Shown: piece by piece, positions 17,277 through 26,069 of the stretch | How positions within the stretch are numbered: the stretch's first letter is position 1 | Layout of the letters: every line of letters begins with the position of its first letter | From: an uncultured Chloroflexota bacterium | GTDB taxonomy: Bacteria; Chloroflexota; Chloroflexia; Chloroflexales; Chloroflexaceae | Direction: 5' to 3' | DNA length: 64,000 nucleotides | NCBI GenBank assembly: GCA_937120965.1 | Contig: CAKZKA010000058.1 | Coordinates: 16,946 to 80,945, forward strand | Translations under genes and position numbers: made by a program | The notes under the pieces: model-generated | Told to the model about the DNA's origin: nothing | The model's database searches: none | What the model saw: only the letters and a program-made list of their open reading frames with translations

Positions 17277-18704
17277 CTACTCCACGACGATCAGCTTCAA
17301 AAAGTTGGTCGGCCCGTAGCGATAGACCGGATGGCCGCCGGTGAGCACAATCGTATCCCCGCGCTGCACGATGCCCTGTTCGCGGAGCATCCTCTGGATC
17401 TGCTGCTCAAGGTCGTCGAGGCGCTCGGCTTCACTCACCACGAGCGGCGTGACGCCCCAGTACAGAGCCGCGCGGCGGGCTGTCTCAGCGCTCGGGCTAA
17501 AGGCCAGAACCGGCACCCGTGGCCGGTAGTGGGAGATCAGCCGCGCGCTCGCGCCGCTGCGGGTCAGGGTGGCAATGACCCGCACCGGTACCATCGTGGC
17601 GATGGAAGCCGCCGCCGCCGCAATCGCCCGCGGGTTGCTCTGCACTTCGGGAATGGCCCAGCGCGGCACAGCAATGTCGTTCCCGTGGTACGTCTCGGCG
17701 CCTTCGATGGCATCGGCGATCATTGCCATCATCTGGACCGCTTCAGTCGGGTAGGCGCCAATGGCCGTTTCGCCGCTGAGCATCACCGCGTCGGAGCCGT
17801 CGAGGATGGCGTTGGCGACATCGCTCGATTCGGCCCGCGTGGGCCGGGGGTTCTGGATCATCGATTCGAGCATCTGTGTGGCGGTGATCACCGGGATCAG
17901 GGCGCGGTTGGCGGCATCAATGATCTGTTTCTGGATCAGTGGCACGCGCTCCGGCGGCATCTCCACCCCCAGATCGCCGCGGGCAACCATGATGCCGTCG
18001 GCAACGGCCAGGATCTCGGGCAACACCTCCAGGGCCTCGGGGCGTTCGATCTTGGCGATCACCGGCGTGGTCTGGCCCGCCTGGCCGATCAACGCTTTCA
18101 CCTGGGTAATGTCGCTGGCCTTGCGCACAAACGAGAGCGCAACGTAATCTACGCCCTGCGCCAGGCCGAAGTGCAAGTCTTCGATGTCCTTGGACGTGAC
18201 CGCCGGGGCGCTCACCCGCACGCCGGGCAGGTTGATGCCCTGGTTGGGCTTGAGGCGCCCGCCATGGAGCACCTGCGTCTCCACCTCGGTGTCGGTGGAG
18301 GACAACACCTGTAGCTCGATCAGGCCGTCCGAGACCAGAATGCGGTCACGCGGGCGCACGTCCCGGGGTAACTCGGCGTAGGTGGTGCTCACCCGTTCGG
18401 CGGTGCCGGTGATCGGCTCGGTGGTGATGGTGAAGCGCTGACCTGCCACCAGTTCCACGGGCCGGCCATCCACCAGCGGGCCGGTGCGGATCTTGGGACC
18501 CTGGAGATCTTGTAGAACGGCGACGTGCCGGCCAAGCGCAGCCGCGGCGCTGCGTACCAGAGCAATGTTGGCGGCGTGATCGGCGTGGGTGCCGTGAGAG
18601 AAGTTCAGCCGCGCAACGTTCATCCCCGCCCTGATCAGATCGGTGATCCGTTCGAGAGTGCTGGTGGCAGGCCCGAGGGTCGCCACAATCTTAGTCCGGC
18701 GCAT
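17277..18704 (-). CDS. pyk: Pyruvate kinase
   Basis: A 475-aa enzyme of glycolysis that makes pyruvate and ATP from phosphoenolpyruvate and ADP. RRTKIVATLGPATS opens the barrel, followed by the substrate motifs RLNFSHGTHADH and VIAKIERPEALEVL. The signature MVARGDLGVEMP and TATQMLESMIQNPRPTRAE follow, and the C-terminal regulatory domain ends near VLTGGHP. Length is typical for a bacterial enzyme without the extra PEP-utilising domain. ATG at 18704 follows AGGAG. It lies 42 bp downstream of comEA on the same strand and is probably co-transcribed. Confidence 0.97.
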   Translation of the reverse strand: MRRTKIVATLGPATSTLERITDLIRAGMNVARLNFSHGTHADHAANIALVRSAAAALGRHVAVLQDLQGPKIRTGPLVDGRPVELVAGQRFTITTEPITGTAERVSTTYAELPRDVRPRDRILVSDGLIELQVLSSTDTEVETQVLHGGRLKPNQGINLPGVRVSAPAVTSKDIEDLHFGLAQGVDYVALSFVRKASDITQVKALIGQAGQTTPVIAKIERPEALEVLPEILAVADGIMVARGDLGVEMPPERVPLIQKQIIDAANRALIPVITATQMLESMIQNPRPTRAESSDVANAILDGSDAVMLSGETAIGAYPTEAVQMMAMIADAIEGAETYHGNDIAVPRWAIPEVQSNPRAIAAAAASIATMVPVRVIATLTRSGASARLISHYRPRVPVLAFSPSAETARRAALYWGVTPLVVSEAERLDDLEQQIQRMLREQGIVQRGDTIVLTGGHPVYRYGPTNFLKLIVVE

Positions 18705-18746
18705 TGGTTCTCCTGCTCCCCTTCCTGCCCCCGCTCCGTGCCAGAC

Positions 18747-19388
18747 TCATGGACCGACCGTGACCAGGGGCGCAATCTGCGCGAAGAGTTTCTCGCCAAT
18801 CCCCGTCACTTCGCGCAGCTCCTCAACTGCGCGAAATGGCCCCTGTTCTGTGCGCCGCGCTACGATGCGTTCGGCCAGGGTTGGACCGATTCCAGGCAGT
18901 TCCTCCAACTCCGCCGCGCTGGCGCGGTTCAAATCGAGCAGCCCGCCAGCGCCGGTTGTCGGCGCGCCGGCTGCTGCGGGCGCCTCGACAGCGGCTTCGG
19001 TGACAGTCATGATATGCACGTGTTGAGCATCGCGGAGCGGCTCGGCCAGATTCACCCGTTCGCGCGCAGCGTCAGGACGCAGCCCGCCCGCCGCTTCGAC
19101 CGCGTCGTTGACACGCGCTCCGGCGGGCAGCCGGTAGACATCAGGGTACCAGACCGCCCCGCTGATGTAAACCACCAGATCGGCAGGTGGCTCATGTGCG
19201 GTATCGAGCGGCGCCGGAATGTCAAGAGGCTCCAGTCCCTCCAATGGATCGGCGCCTGTGGTCGCGGGAGTAGCCTGGGGGAGCAGCCGGGGCGCGAAGC
19301 CGGCCACCAGGATGACCGCTCCCAGGACGAAACACAGCGTTGCTGCCAGCAGTCGCGGCGAACGCCAGAGCGTTGCAAGGTCCATCAT
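18747..19388 (-). CDS. comEA: ComEA-like competence DNA-binding protein
   Basis: A 213-aa membrane-anchored protein. A single N-terminal transmembrane helix (about 12-32) is followed by a linker. An SLBB domain (about 68-128; VVYISGAVWYPDVYRLPAGARV) comes next, then a C-terminal double helix-hairpin-helix (about 150-211; LDLNRASAAELEELPGIGPTLAERIV, then REVTGIGEKLFAQI). This is the complete ComEA layout, which binds transforming DNA outside the membrane. ATG at 19388 follows GAGGAGG. No comEC is present in the window. The neighbour pyk is unrelated in function. Confidence 0.93.
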   Translation of the reverse strand: MMDLATLWRSPRLLAATLCFVLGAVILVAGFAPRLLPQATPATTGADPLEGLEPLDIPAPLDTAHEPPADLVVYISGAVWYPDVYRLPAGARVNDAVEAAGGLRPDAARERVNLAEPLRDAQHVHIMTVTEAAVEAPAAAGAPTTGAGGLLDLNRASAAELEELPGIGPTLAERIVARRTEQGPFRAVEELREVTGIGEKLFAQIAPLVTVGP

Positions 19389-19862
19389 CGCCTCCTCGCC
19401 TGCGGTAACCAGAGAGTTCGTTGTATGTACCGCTGCGGAAGGCCAGAGGTTCCCACCCCCGGTGCACAGCCCTTCCCGGGACGCTCAGCTCTCAGGGAGA
19501 GAGTTTTTTTTCAGAGCGCGTCAGGATGCCATCCTCCAGAAACTCTCCACCCAAAAGCAACGGAGGAAGGCCAGGGAGAGGGCAGCCCTCCCCCCCTTTC
19601 ATGCCGGCGTTGTGCGGCGCAGCCGCATGGACGACTGAGGTGAAAATATGGGGAAACCGGGTTTCCCCATCCCCCTGCCTGTGGGGGCGGCAAGCCCTCC
19701 CCACCGGGAGGGTTTGGGAGGGCTGCGCCCTCCCAAGAAAAACCCATGGTCATCTCGTCGTTGTGCGGCGCAGCCGCAAGGAGGACTGACCGGTCAACAC
19801 CCGCTTCCCGCAGGGTCGCGTACAATACCGCCACGCATCGGAGAACTGCATATGAGGAAAGC
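19389..19862. repeat. Family B cluster upstream of the kinase gene
   Basis: A GCGGCGCAGCCGC module lies near 19615, GGGGAAACCGGGTTTCCCC at 19650-19668 and a GGGAGGGCTGCGCCCTCCC hairpin near 19717-19735, followed by a second GCGGCGCAGCCGC near 19765. The divergent promoters of comEA and the kinase must lie at its edges; none is clear. Confidence 0.8.
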
Positions 19863-21800
19863 ATGCGCATCTGTGAAGATCAGCGAAACGGCGAAGGCTG
19901 CGGCGCGATCAACCCTAACAACGCAACCGTCTGCGCCCGCTGCGGACGCTCGCTGCAATTCGCCGTGCAACTGCGCGACCCGGGTGACCGGATCGGCGCT
20001 TATGAAGTTGTGCGCGACCTGGGCCACGGCAGTTTCGGGGCCGTGTACGAGGCAGTGGATACCCGCAACCCGGAACGCCGGGTCGCCATCAAGGAAACAT
20101 TCGAGGCGCCATCGGTGCGCGGTTTCCAGCGCGAGTTCGAGGCCCTCGCCAACCTGCGCCATCCCAACCTGCCCCGCTACTTCGAGATGTTTGAGGCTGA
20201 TGGCTGCGGGTACCTGGTGATGGAGTTCGTGCCCGGCCAGAGCCTCGATGAGATCCTCGCCCGCCAGAAGGGTCCCCTCTCTGAACAACTGGTGGTGGCC
20301 TATGCAGAACAGCTCTGCGACTTGCTCAGCTACCTGCACAGCCAGCATCCGCCGATCATCCATCGCGACATCAAGCCCCACAATGTCCGCGTGACGCCCG
20401 AGGGCCAGGTGAAACTGGTAGACTTCGGGCTGTTCAAACAGGGCGTGCAACGCACCCGCAAAACGCTCCACGGCCTGGGCACACTGGAGTATATGCCACT
20501 GGAGCAGTTCGACTGGTCCGGCGGAACTGACCAGCGTAGCGACATCTACAGCCTGGGCGCGACACTGTACCATCTGCTGACCAACCGCTACCCCCTCAGC
20601 GCCCCGCGGCGCATGAGCAGTGTGCGCGACCCGCTGAAGCCGCCCCATAAGCTGAACCGCCGCGTCTCGCCGCAGGTCTCACAGGCAATTATGCGGGCCA
20701 TGGCGCGCTTCCCCCAGGAGCGGTACCCGAGCGCCGAGGCGTTTTGCCGCGATCTGCAGGGCCGGGCGCAGCGTTACATCAGTGGCGCGCGCATTGGCCG
20801 CGCGCTGCGCGGGCATGGCAGTTTCGTCCACGGGGTCGCCTGGAGCCCCGATGGACGCACCGTGGTGAGTTGCAGCGCCGACCGCACCGTGCGCGTCTGG
20901 CGAGTGGCCGATGGGGCGCCACTCGCCTGCCTGGAGGGCCATGCCGACCGGGTGTTGAGCGTGGCCTGGAGTCCCGACGGTGAACTGATCGCCAGCGCCA
21001 GCGCCGACCGCACCGTGCGCCTGTGGCGCGTCCGCGAGTGGCAGGTCCTGCGTATCCTCGATGCCCACGCCGAGGCCGTCCACGGGGTGGCCTGGAGCCC
21101 CGACGGCGACCTGATCGCCAGCGCCAGCGCCGACGGCGCGCTCCGCCTCTGGCAAACCAGCGACGATGGGCCAGCGAACGAACTGCGCCCTGAGGCGCAT
21201 GCCCGGCTCTACAGCGTTGGCTGGCGCCCCGATGGGCAGAGCCTGGCCGCGGGCTATGGCGATGGGGTTGTGCGCCTCTGGCACCTCGGCGAACCGCCGA
21301 CCCTCGACAACCTTCCCGGGCACACTGGCTACATCTACGCGGTGGCCTGGAGCCCCGACGGGCAGATCCTGGCCAGCGCCAGCGCCGACAATACGGTGCG
21401 CCTCTGGCGCCTGGCCAAGGGTCGCCTGGTCAACGAACTCCGCAAGCATCGCAACTGGGCCGCCGACCTGGCCTGGAGCCCGATCGGCAAGGTGGCCGGC
21501 TTCGGCGAGGCCACTCGCCGCGAGCCGCTCTGGCTCTGGCGCGTGAGTGACGGTAGCCTCTGCACCACGCTCACCGGTCACCAGAATTATGTCTACACAG
21601 TGGCCTGGAGCCCCGATGGGCAGGCCCTGGCCAGCGCTGGCGCCGACTCGACCATCCGCCTATGGCGCCACGACGGAATGCCCATCACGACCCTCACCGG
21701 CCACAGCGACTGGGTGCAGTGCGTGGCCTGGAGCCCCGATGGCCAGAACCTGGCCAGCGCCAGTCTCGATGGCACGGTGCTGCTCTGGAACCTGGAGTGA
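19863..21800 (+). CDS. Zinc-ribbon Ser/Thr protein kinase with WD40 propeller
   Basis: A 645-aa signalling protein. A four-cysteine zinc ribbon (CEDQRNGEGCGAI with CARCGR, residues 3-30) comes first. A Hanks-type kinase domain (about 43-300) has the glycine loop GHGSFGAVYEAVD, ATP lysine in VAIKE, catalytic loop HRDIKPHNV and VDFG. Eight WD40 repeats follow (about 318-645), most reading GVAWSPDGxxxASASADxTVRLWR; repeat 6 is degenerate (LAWSPIGKVAGFGEA). No transmembrane helix is seen, so it is probably cytosolic. The propeller likely docks substrates or partners; targets are unknown. ATG at 19863 follows GAGGAAAG, and the upstream frame is repeat sequence. Confidence 0.92.
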   Translation: MRICEDQRNGEGCGAINPNNATVCARCGRSLQFAVQLRDPGDRIGAYEVVRDLGHGSFGAVYEAVDTRNPERRVAIKETFEAPSVRGFQREFEALANLRHPNLPRYFEMFEADGCGYLVMEFVPGQSLDEILARQKGPLSEQLVVAYAEQLCDLLSYLHSQHPPIIHRDIKPHNVRVTPEGQVKLVDFGLFKQGVQRTRKTLHGLGTLEYMPLEQFDWSGGTDQRSDIYSLGATLYHLLTNRYPLSAPRRMSSVRDPLKPPHKLNRRVSPQVSQAIMRAMARFPQERYPSAEAFCRDLQGRAQRYISGARIGRALRGHGSFVHGVAWSPDGRTVVSCSADRTVRVWRVADGAPLACLEGHADRVLSVAWSPDGELIASASADRTVRLWRVREWQVLRILDAHAEAVHGVAWSPDGDLIASASADGALRLWQTSDDGPANELRPEAHARLYSVGWRPDGQSLAAGYGDGVVRLWHLGEPPTLDNLPGHTGYIYAVAWSPDGQILASASADNTVRLWRLAKGRLVNELRKHRNWAADLAWSPIGKVAGFGEATRREPLWLWRVSDGSLCTTLTGHQNYVYTVAWSPDGQALASAGADSTIRLWRHDGMPITTLTGHSDWVQCVAWSPDGQNLASASLDGTVLLWNLE

Positions 21801-21829
21801 TCGCATTCGCGGTCCCACCGTGAAGCCAG

Positions 21830-22129
21830 TTTAAGGGCGGACAGAACATTCGAGCCGAGGTGAAAATAGCCCGCCCGCGGGAGGGTTTGGGAGGGCTGCG
21901 CCCTCCCAAGAACAATAATATTTTCATTCTGGCGTTGTGCGCCCCGCGCATGGGGCCTAACGTGGCTTGTACCGCATTGGAACGCCCCCGCGCACGGCTC
22001 TGGTCTCCCGCTTCGACAGGCTCAGCGCAGGCTCTCCAGCTTCGCTGGAGAGGGGGAGGGGGTGAGGACCAACCAGCGCATCCCAACGCCATAACGCCCG
22101 TCGGCGCCCATACGTTCTGTCCGCCCCTC
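21830..22129. mobile_element. Family A MITE, copy A4, interrupted by a family B unit
   Basis: Family A ends at both sides (TTTAAGGGCGGACAGAAC and GTTCTGTCCGCCCCT), but 102 bp of family B sequence (21857-21958) sits after the first 27 bp. The final GAA and any target duplication are missing on the right. Confidence 0.85.
21857..21958. repeat. Family B unit inserted in A4
   Basis: Runs from GAGGTGAAAATAG through a GGGAGGGCTGCGCCCTCCC hairpin to a GCCCCGCGCATGGGGC block. It splits the family A consensus between GAGCC and AACGTGGC. Confidence 0.8.
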
Positions 22130-22474
22130 CCTTCGCGGGGCTGGAGGGAAAGCCGGTTTCTCCACCGACTCCCACCTCCGCTCTCCCCACTTCTGCGCCT
22201 CTCCTCTCCCCACGCGCGCGACCTGACGTAACCGCATGCCCTGCATTCTCCGGGTTTTTGCCAGCAAATTGCCAGAAAGAAATCTTGCAAGTATTTACTT
22301 CCATACTTAGCATGGTATCCAACCACCCCGTATGATGCTTCATCAGAGTCGTTCAATCACTTGTCTGCATCAGTGGAAGCACCCCAGGATACGGGTCATG
22401 CTTCGCTGTAGCAATGATCATGGCAATCTTTATAGTTTTCTGATCAATTATTCTTGTCCTGAACTTTCGTCCAG
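22130..22474. promoter_or_regulatory. AT-richer gap with candidate promoter upstream of the fused sigma gene
   Basis: This part is visibly less GC-rich than the surroundings. TTGCAA (22285-22290) and TAGCAT (22308-22313) are 17 bp apart on the plus strand. No ORF is convincing. Being about 650 bp from the sigma gene, its role is uncertain. Confidence 0.3.
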
Positions 22475-22850
22475 CGGCTGAAGTGAACATCGGGGAAGCC
22501 GGGTTTCCCCACCTGTGGTGAGCTTGTCGAACCGCACCCCTGCCTGCTGGAGCGCCAGCCGCTCCCAACGGCGGTTGGGAAATGGGGAAACCGGGTTTCC
22601 CCAACCCCCTCCCTGGTGGGAGGGTTGGGGCAAACCCATGGTCATCATGTCGTTGTGCAGCGCAGCCGCATGGACGGCTGAAGTGAACATCGGGGAAACC
22701 GGGTTTCCCCACCTGTGGTGAGCTTGTCGAACCGCACCCCTGCCCGGGGGAAGGCTCCGGGGCGTTCTGCCCCCTCCCGGCCCCCCCGCCGGGGGAAGCG
22801 CCCGGTTCCCTTCCCCAGCAGGGGAAGGCCAGGCGGAGTGTAACAATCGT
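22475..22850. repeat. Family B cluster with 69-bp direct repeat
   Basis: About 69 bp beginning CGGCTGAAGTGAACATCGGG is repeated 200 bp apart (22475 and 22675) with very few differences. Another palindrome copy lies near 22584 and a GCAGCGCAGCCGC module at about 22657. Confidence 0.85.
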
Positions 22851-22957
22851 GACGATGGATCAATGAGAAGGGTTTGTGCGCCCACTGTGCCCCTGGCAAT
22901 GGTCGTGACCCTGGTGGGCGGCGCCTCCCTTCCCAGAACGGCAAGAAGGGGTCGTGG

Positions 22958-25312
22958 ATGACTGACTCAGACCAGATGAGCCAAGCCTTCCCATCGGAAT
23001 CCGAGGACGACCCGCTCCCCTCCCCCGAGACGAGCACGCCTGACGCCGACCAGAGGAGCCAGGCCATTCCACCGGTGTCCGACGACGACCCGCGCGTGCA
23101 GCGGCTGCTGGCAGCCTATGCCCCGGGGCTGATCGAGCACCTGCGGGCGCATCTTGATGATCTCTGGTCAGGCGACCTGGCTGTACAGGTGGCTCCGGCG
23201 ATCCGCGCTGAAGCAGACGCCAATCGTTCCCTCGATGTCGTTACCCCCGAGCCGCCTCTGGCGCTCCGCCGATCCGTCTCCGAGCGAGCGACGATCTTCT
23301 GCTTGCAGACTGGCCTGACGCGCCCCGCGCTGGTGCTGCTGCTCGAGTATGCGCCGCGTATCAAGTCGGCGCTCAAACGGAGCAAGTATGGGCCCTACCT
23401 GAGCGCGGAAGACCTGGAGGATCTGGCCCAGGATACCATCGTGCGCGCGGTGGAACGCGGCGCGCAGTACCGCCCCGAACTCAGCGGTCTCGGTAGCTGG
23501 CTCAATATGCTGGCCGGTTTCGCTATGCTCGACCTGATCCGTGAGCGCAGTGCCTTGAGCCAGGCCGGGCGCGAGCGGCTCGCCGCAGAACAGTTGCGGG
23601 AACTCGGCGAGGGCACGCCGGAGTTCGATGAGCAGATGCGCGCGCGCCTCCAGCAGGCTGTGCGTGCGTTGTCCCCCGGTCTGGCATTGTACATCCAGCG
23701 CCACTTTTTCGAGGGTTGGAGCGACGCCGAGATTCAGCACAGGATGAACGTCAAGGCTGGAACTCTGCGGGTCTGGAAAAAGCGCGCCCTGGATAAGCTG
23801 CGGGCTATTCTTGACAGTTCACTGGGGCTTGTGCTGGTGCTACTGATCGCTACAGTCGGGCCGGTAGTCGCACACCCGTCGTTCGAGGCGCCGGGTGTTG
23901 GTGCCGTTGCACAGGCTCCCGGTCTCACCCCCAGCACAACACCCGCGCCAGTGCTTGCGGAAGCACCCCCGCCACCGATCGCTACGGCTACGGCTGCACC
24001 GCTTCCGGCCACTCCCACGCCTCCCCCGCTCGCAGCGGAGCCAGACAGTCCGACCTCCAGCCCTGTACCCACAGAGGCCCTGGCTACGCCGTCCGCAACG
24101 GCAACGCCTGCCGCGAGTCTGACTCCGCTGGCAACCGCGACGCTGCCAACACTCCCCTCACCGACGATAGCGCCGCCACGCAGCGAACGTCCTCTGCCAC
24201 CTACTGCAACGGCTCGTCCGGAGTTACAACTGTCAATCACCCCGATCCGCGCGCCCGCGCCGGTGCTGGAAGAAATCCCGGCTGCGCCGACAGCAGCGGC
24301 CGAGCCGACGGCTGCGCCCGAACCCGAAATGACCGCCACGGCCAGCGCCACCCCCTCCCCTACCGCCACCGCCACGGCCAGCGCCACGCCCCTCCCCACC
24401 GCCACCGCCACGGCCAGCGTCACGCCGACACCGGAGGTGTGCCAGGAGGAAGCGGCGGCGATCAGCGGCGCCGAGATGGGCTATCGCGCCGAGCAGACCA
24501 TCGTCATTCCCGAGTCGCGCTGGTCAACGGTGCAGGTCGTGGGGCGCTTCGCCGACAGGGCGTGCACAGTGCCGGAACTGGTCCGTTTCCGCTTTGCCGA
24601 TGGGACGGAGGTAGTGCGACACACACCGGCCCGGGTGAACGACTCTGGCTATGTCTTTGAGGCGCCGGGTCGTCCGGGCCTGGTCAGCGTTTATGTGCGC
24701 GAGGCGCGGGGCGCCGCTACCGCGCGCGCCATCGTGATCACTACGGGCAGCGTGGCGAATGAAGGAGTTTGTGGCGTTCTCAGCACCCCCCTCGCGGAGG
24801 TGTATAATGGAGCAGTGGCAATAGATGTACCCCTGCCCACCGCACTGGCACAACCCGGCGCCCTGCGGGTGCGCGGCGCCTTCTTTGCCACCACGCAGGA
24901 CAGGCCGGCGCTCATCTTTGGCGCTGAGGCAGGCGGCGTGGTGATCCATACACAAACGGGGCCAGACGCCGGCCCGACCCTGTTCATTGAGGAGGTGACG
25001 CTCGCCAATGTGCCGGCCGGCACGGATCGCGTTCGGATCTGGTTCGCGTCGCCGCATTCCGACAACAACACCGGCATCTTCGTGAGCGCATCCGTAGCCT
25101 ACCCCTGTCCACCGGCCAGTCCGCTCGCTCCTGCCTCCCCCACCGGGGCGGAGGGCGCGACCCTGGCCGGACCGATACGTTTGTTCTACGTCATGCGGAG
25201 GAGGAGGGCCAGCCACAACACCTGTATGCGCTGCCCACGCCCAGTCGCCAGTGAAGCCGGGAACTCCCCCTTCCCACCCGGCCAGGCGCATTCTATGCCG
25301 CGGGGAGCATAG
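22958..25312 (+). CDS. Sigma-70 family factor fused to a transmembrane helix and extracytoplasmic domain
   Basis: A 784-aa fusion. Residues 1-145 are a variable N-terminus. A sigma region 2 lies at about 146-195 (LSAEDLEDLAQDTIVRAVE, then GSWLNMLAGFAMLDLIRERS). A region 4 helix-turn-helix lies at about 235-282 (ALYIQRHFFEGWSDAEIQHR, then KAGTLRVWKKRALDKLR). A single hydrophobic helix at about 287-305 (LGLVLVLLIATVGPVVA) follows directly. Then come a Pro/Thr/Ala-rich stretch of about 180 residues and a cysteine-containing beta-rich domain (about 490-730). The layout puts the sigma part in the cytoplasm and the rest outside. No separate anti-sigma gene is seen. The ATG at 22958 has AAGAAGGGG upstream. 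The sigma domains are certain; the signalling model is inference. Confidence 0.88.
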   Translation: MTDSDQMSQAFPSESEDDPLPSPETSTPDADQRSQAIPPVSDDDPRVQRLLAAYAPGLIEHLRAHLDDLWSGDLAVQVAPAIRAEADANRSLDVVTPEPPLALRRSVSERATIFCLQTGLTRPALVLLLEYAPRIKSALKRSKYGPYLSAEDLEDLAQDTIVRAVERGAQYRPELSGLGSWLNMLAGFAMLDLIRERSALSQAGRERLAAEQLRELGEGTPEFDEQMRARLQQAVRALSPGLALYIQRHFFEGWSDAEIQHRMNVKAGTLRVWKKRALDKLRAILDSSLGLVLVLLIATVGPVVAHPSFEAPGVGAVAQAPGLTPSTTPAPVLAEAPPPPIATATAAPLPATPTPPPLAAEPDSPTSSPVPTEALATPSATATPAASLTPLATATLPTLPSPTIAPPRSERPLPPTATARPELQLSITPIRAPAPVLEEIPAAPTAAAEPTAAPEPEMTATASATPSPTATATASATPLPTATATASVTPTPEVCQEEAAAISGAEMGYRAEQTIVIPESRWSTVQVVGRFADRACTVPELVRFRFADGTEVVRHTPARVNDSGYVFEAPGRPGLVSVYVREARGAATARAIVITTGSVANEGVCGVLSTPLAEVYNGAVAIDVPLPTALAQPGALRVRGAFFATTQDRPALIFGAEAGGVVIHTQTGPDAGPTLFIEEVTLANVPAGTDRVRIWFASPHSDNNTGIFVSASVAYPCPPASPLAPASPTGAEGATLAGPIRLFYVMRRRRASHNTCMRCPRPVASEAGNSPFPPGQAHSMPRGA

Positions 25313-25365
25313 GGATCGGCGGCAGCCGTTTCCGACACCCGCCCGGCATACGAGGACCATGACCT

Positions 25366-25614
25366 ATGGAGCAGACTTCCTGGGAGCGAAGCGCAGAAGC
25401 GCTCTTGCTTCTGTACTTCACCAGAGAGGAGATCGAACGCTGCACCCCCAACGAGCGCCGGCTGCTTGCTGTGATGCAGTTCATCGATCTCCCCGATGAC
25501 GAGACTCCGGACGACCCTGAGCTTGAGCGGCGGCGGCGGCGGCTGGTTGCACGGCTTGCCGCGCTGCCGCCAGCCCATTGGTCCGACACCCCGGACGAGG
25601 CTTCATCCCTTTAA
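25366..25614 (+). CDS. Small acidic protein of unknown function
   Basis: An 82-aa hypothetical protein beginning MEQTSWERSAEALLLLYFTR, with a helical first half and a charged PDDPELERRRRRLVARLAAL helix near the end. It starts 53 bp after the membrane sigma gene and has GAGGACC upstream, so co-transcription is likely. I recognise no family. It could be a partner of the sigma protein, but only position suggests this. Confidence 0.6.
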   Translation: MEQTSWERSAEALLLLYFTREEIERCTPNERRLLAVMQFIDLPDDETPDDPELERRRRRLVARLAALPPAHWSDTPDEASSL

Positions 25615-25744
25615 CCCCCCCGCCCCGGCATCTCGTCAGTCACCTCCTGGTCCTCGCACCTCCTACCCCCGGTCGTTTACCCCTCAGGGCCACCGCATGG
25701 TCACGCTGCTCATATTGACCATGGGGAAACCGGGTTTCCCCGTG
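25615..25744. repeat. Family B segment left of MITE A5
   Basis: Contains GGGGAAACCGGGTTTCCCC near 25723 and leads straight into the target site CCTCTCCCTG of A5. The same family B unit resumes at 25966. Confidence 0.7.
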
Positions 25745-25754
25745 CCTCTCCCTG

Positions 25755-25955
25755 TTTAAGGGCGGACAGAACATCCGGGCTAACGTGGCGTATACCGCAT
25801 TGGAACGCCCCCGCGCATGGCTCTGATCTCCCCGCTTCGACAGGCTCAGCGCAGGCGCTCCAGCGAAGCTGGAGCGGGGGAGGGGGCGGGAGCCAACCAG
25901 CGCATCCCAACGCCATACCGCCCGTCGGCGCTCATACGTTCTGTCCGCTCTTAAA
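25755..25955. mobile_element. Family A MITE, copy A5, inserted in family B, with perfect target duplication
   Basis: 201 bp from TTTAAGGGCGGACAGAAC to GTTCTGTCCGCTCTTAAA, the most complete terminal inverted repeat (one mismatch in 18). Flanked by CCTCTCCCTG at 25745-25754 and 25956-25965. Removing one duplication and the element restores a continuous family B sequence. Confidence 0.95.
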
Positions 25956-25965
25956 CCTCTCCCTG

Positions 25966-26069
25966 AGGGGAGGACGGAGCCTTCCCTGGAACAAGTATGT
26001 TCGTTCTGGAGTTGTGCGGGGCAGCCGCAAAGGTGACTGTCGGGCAAAGCAGAGTCGCCGTTCCCCGGG
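25966..26069. repeat. Family B remainder right of MITE A5
   Basis: Continuation of the interrupted unit with an AACAAGTATGTTCGTTCTGG segment and a degenerate GCGGGGCAGCCGC module near 26018. It ends at the 3' end of the GHMP kinase gene. Confidence 0.65.

Noticed and set aside
24806..24812. TATAAT within the fused sigma gene
   Set aside because: Lies in a conserved coding context without a -35 or downstream gene start.
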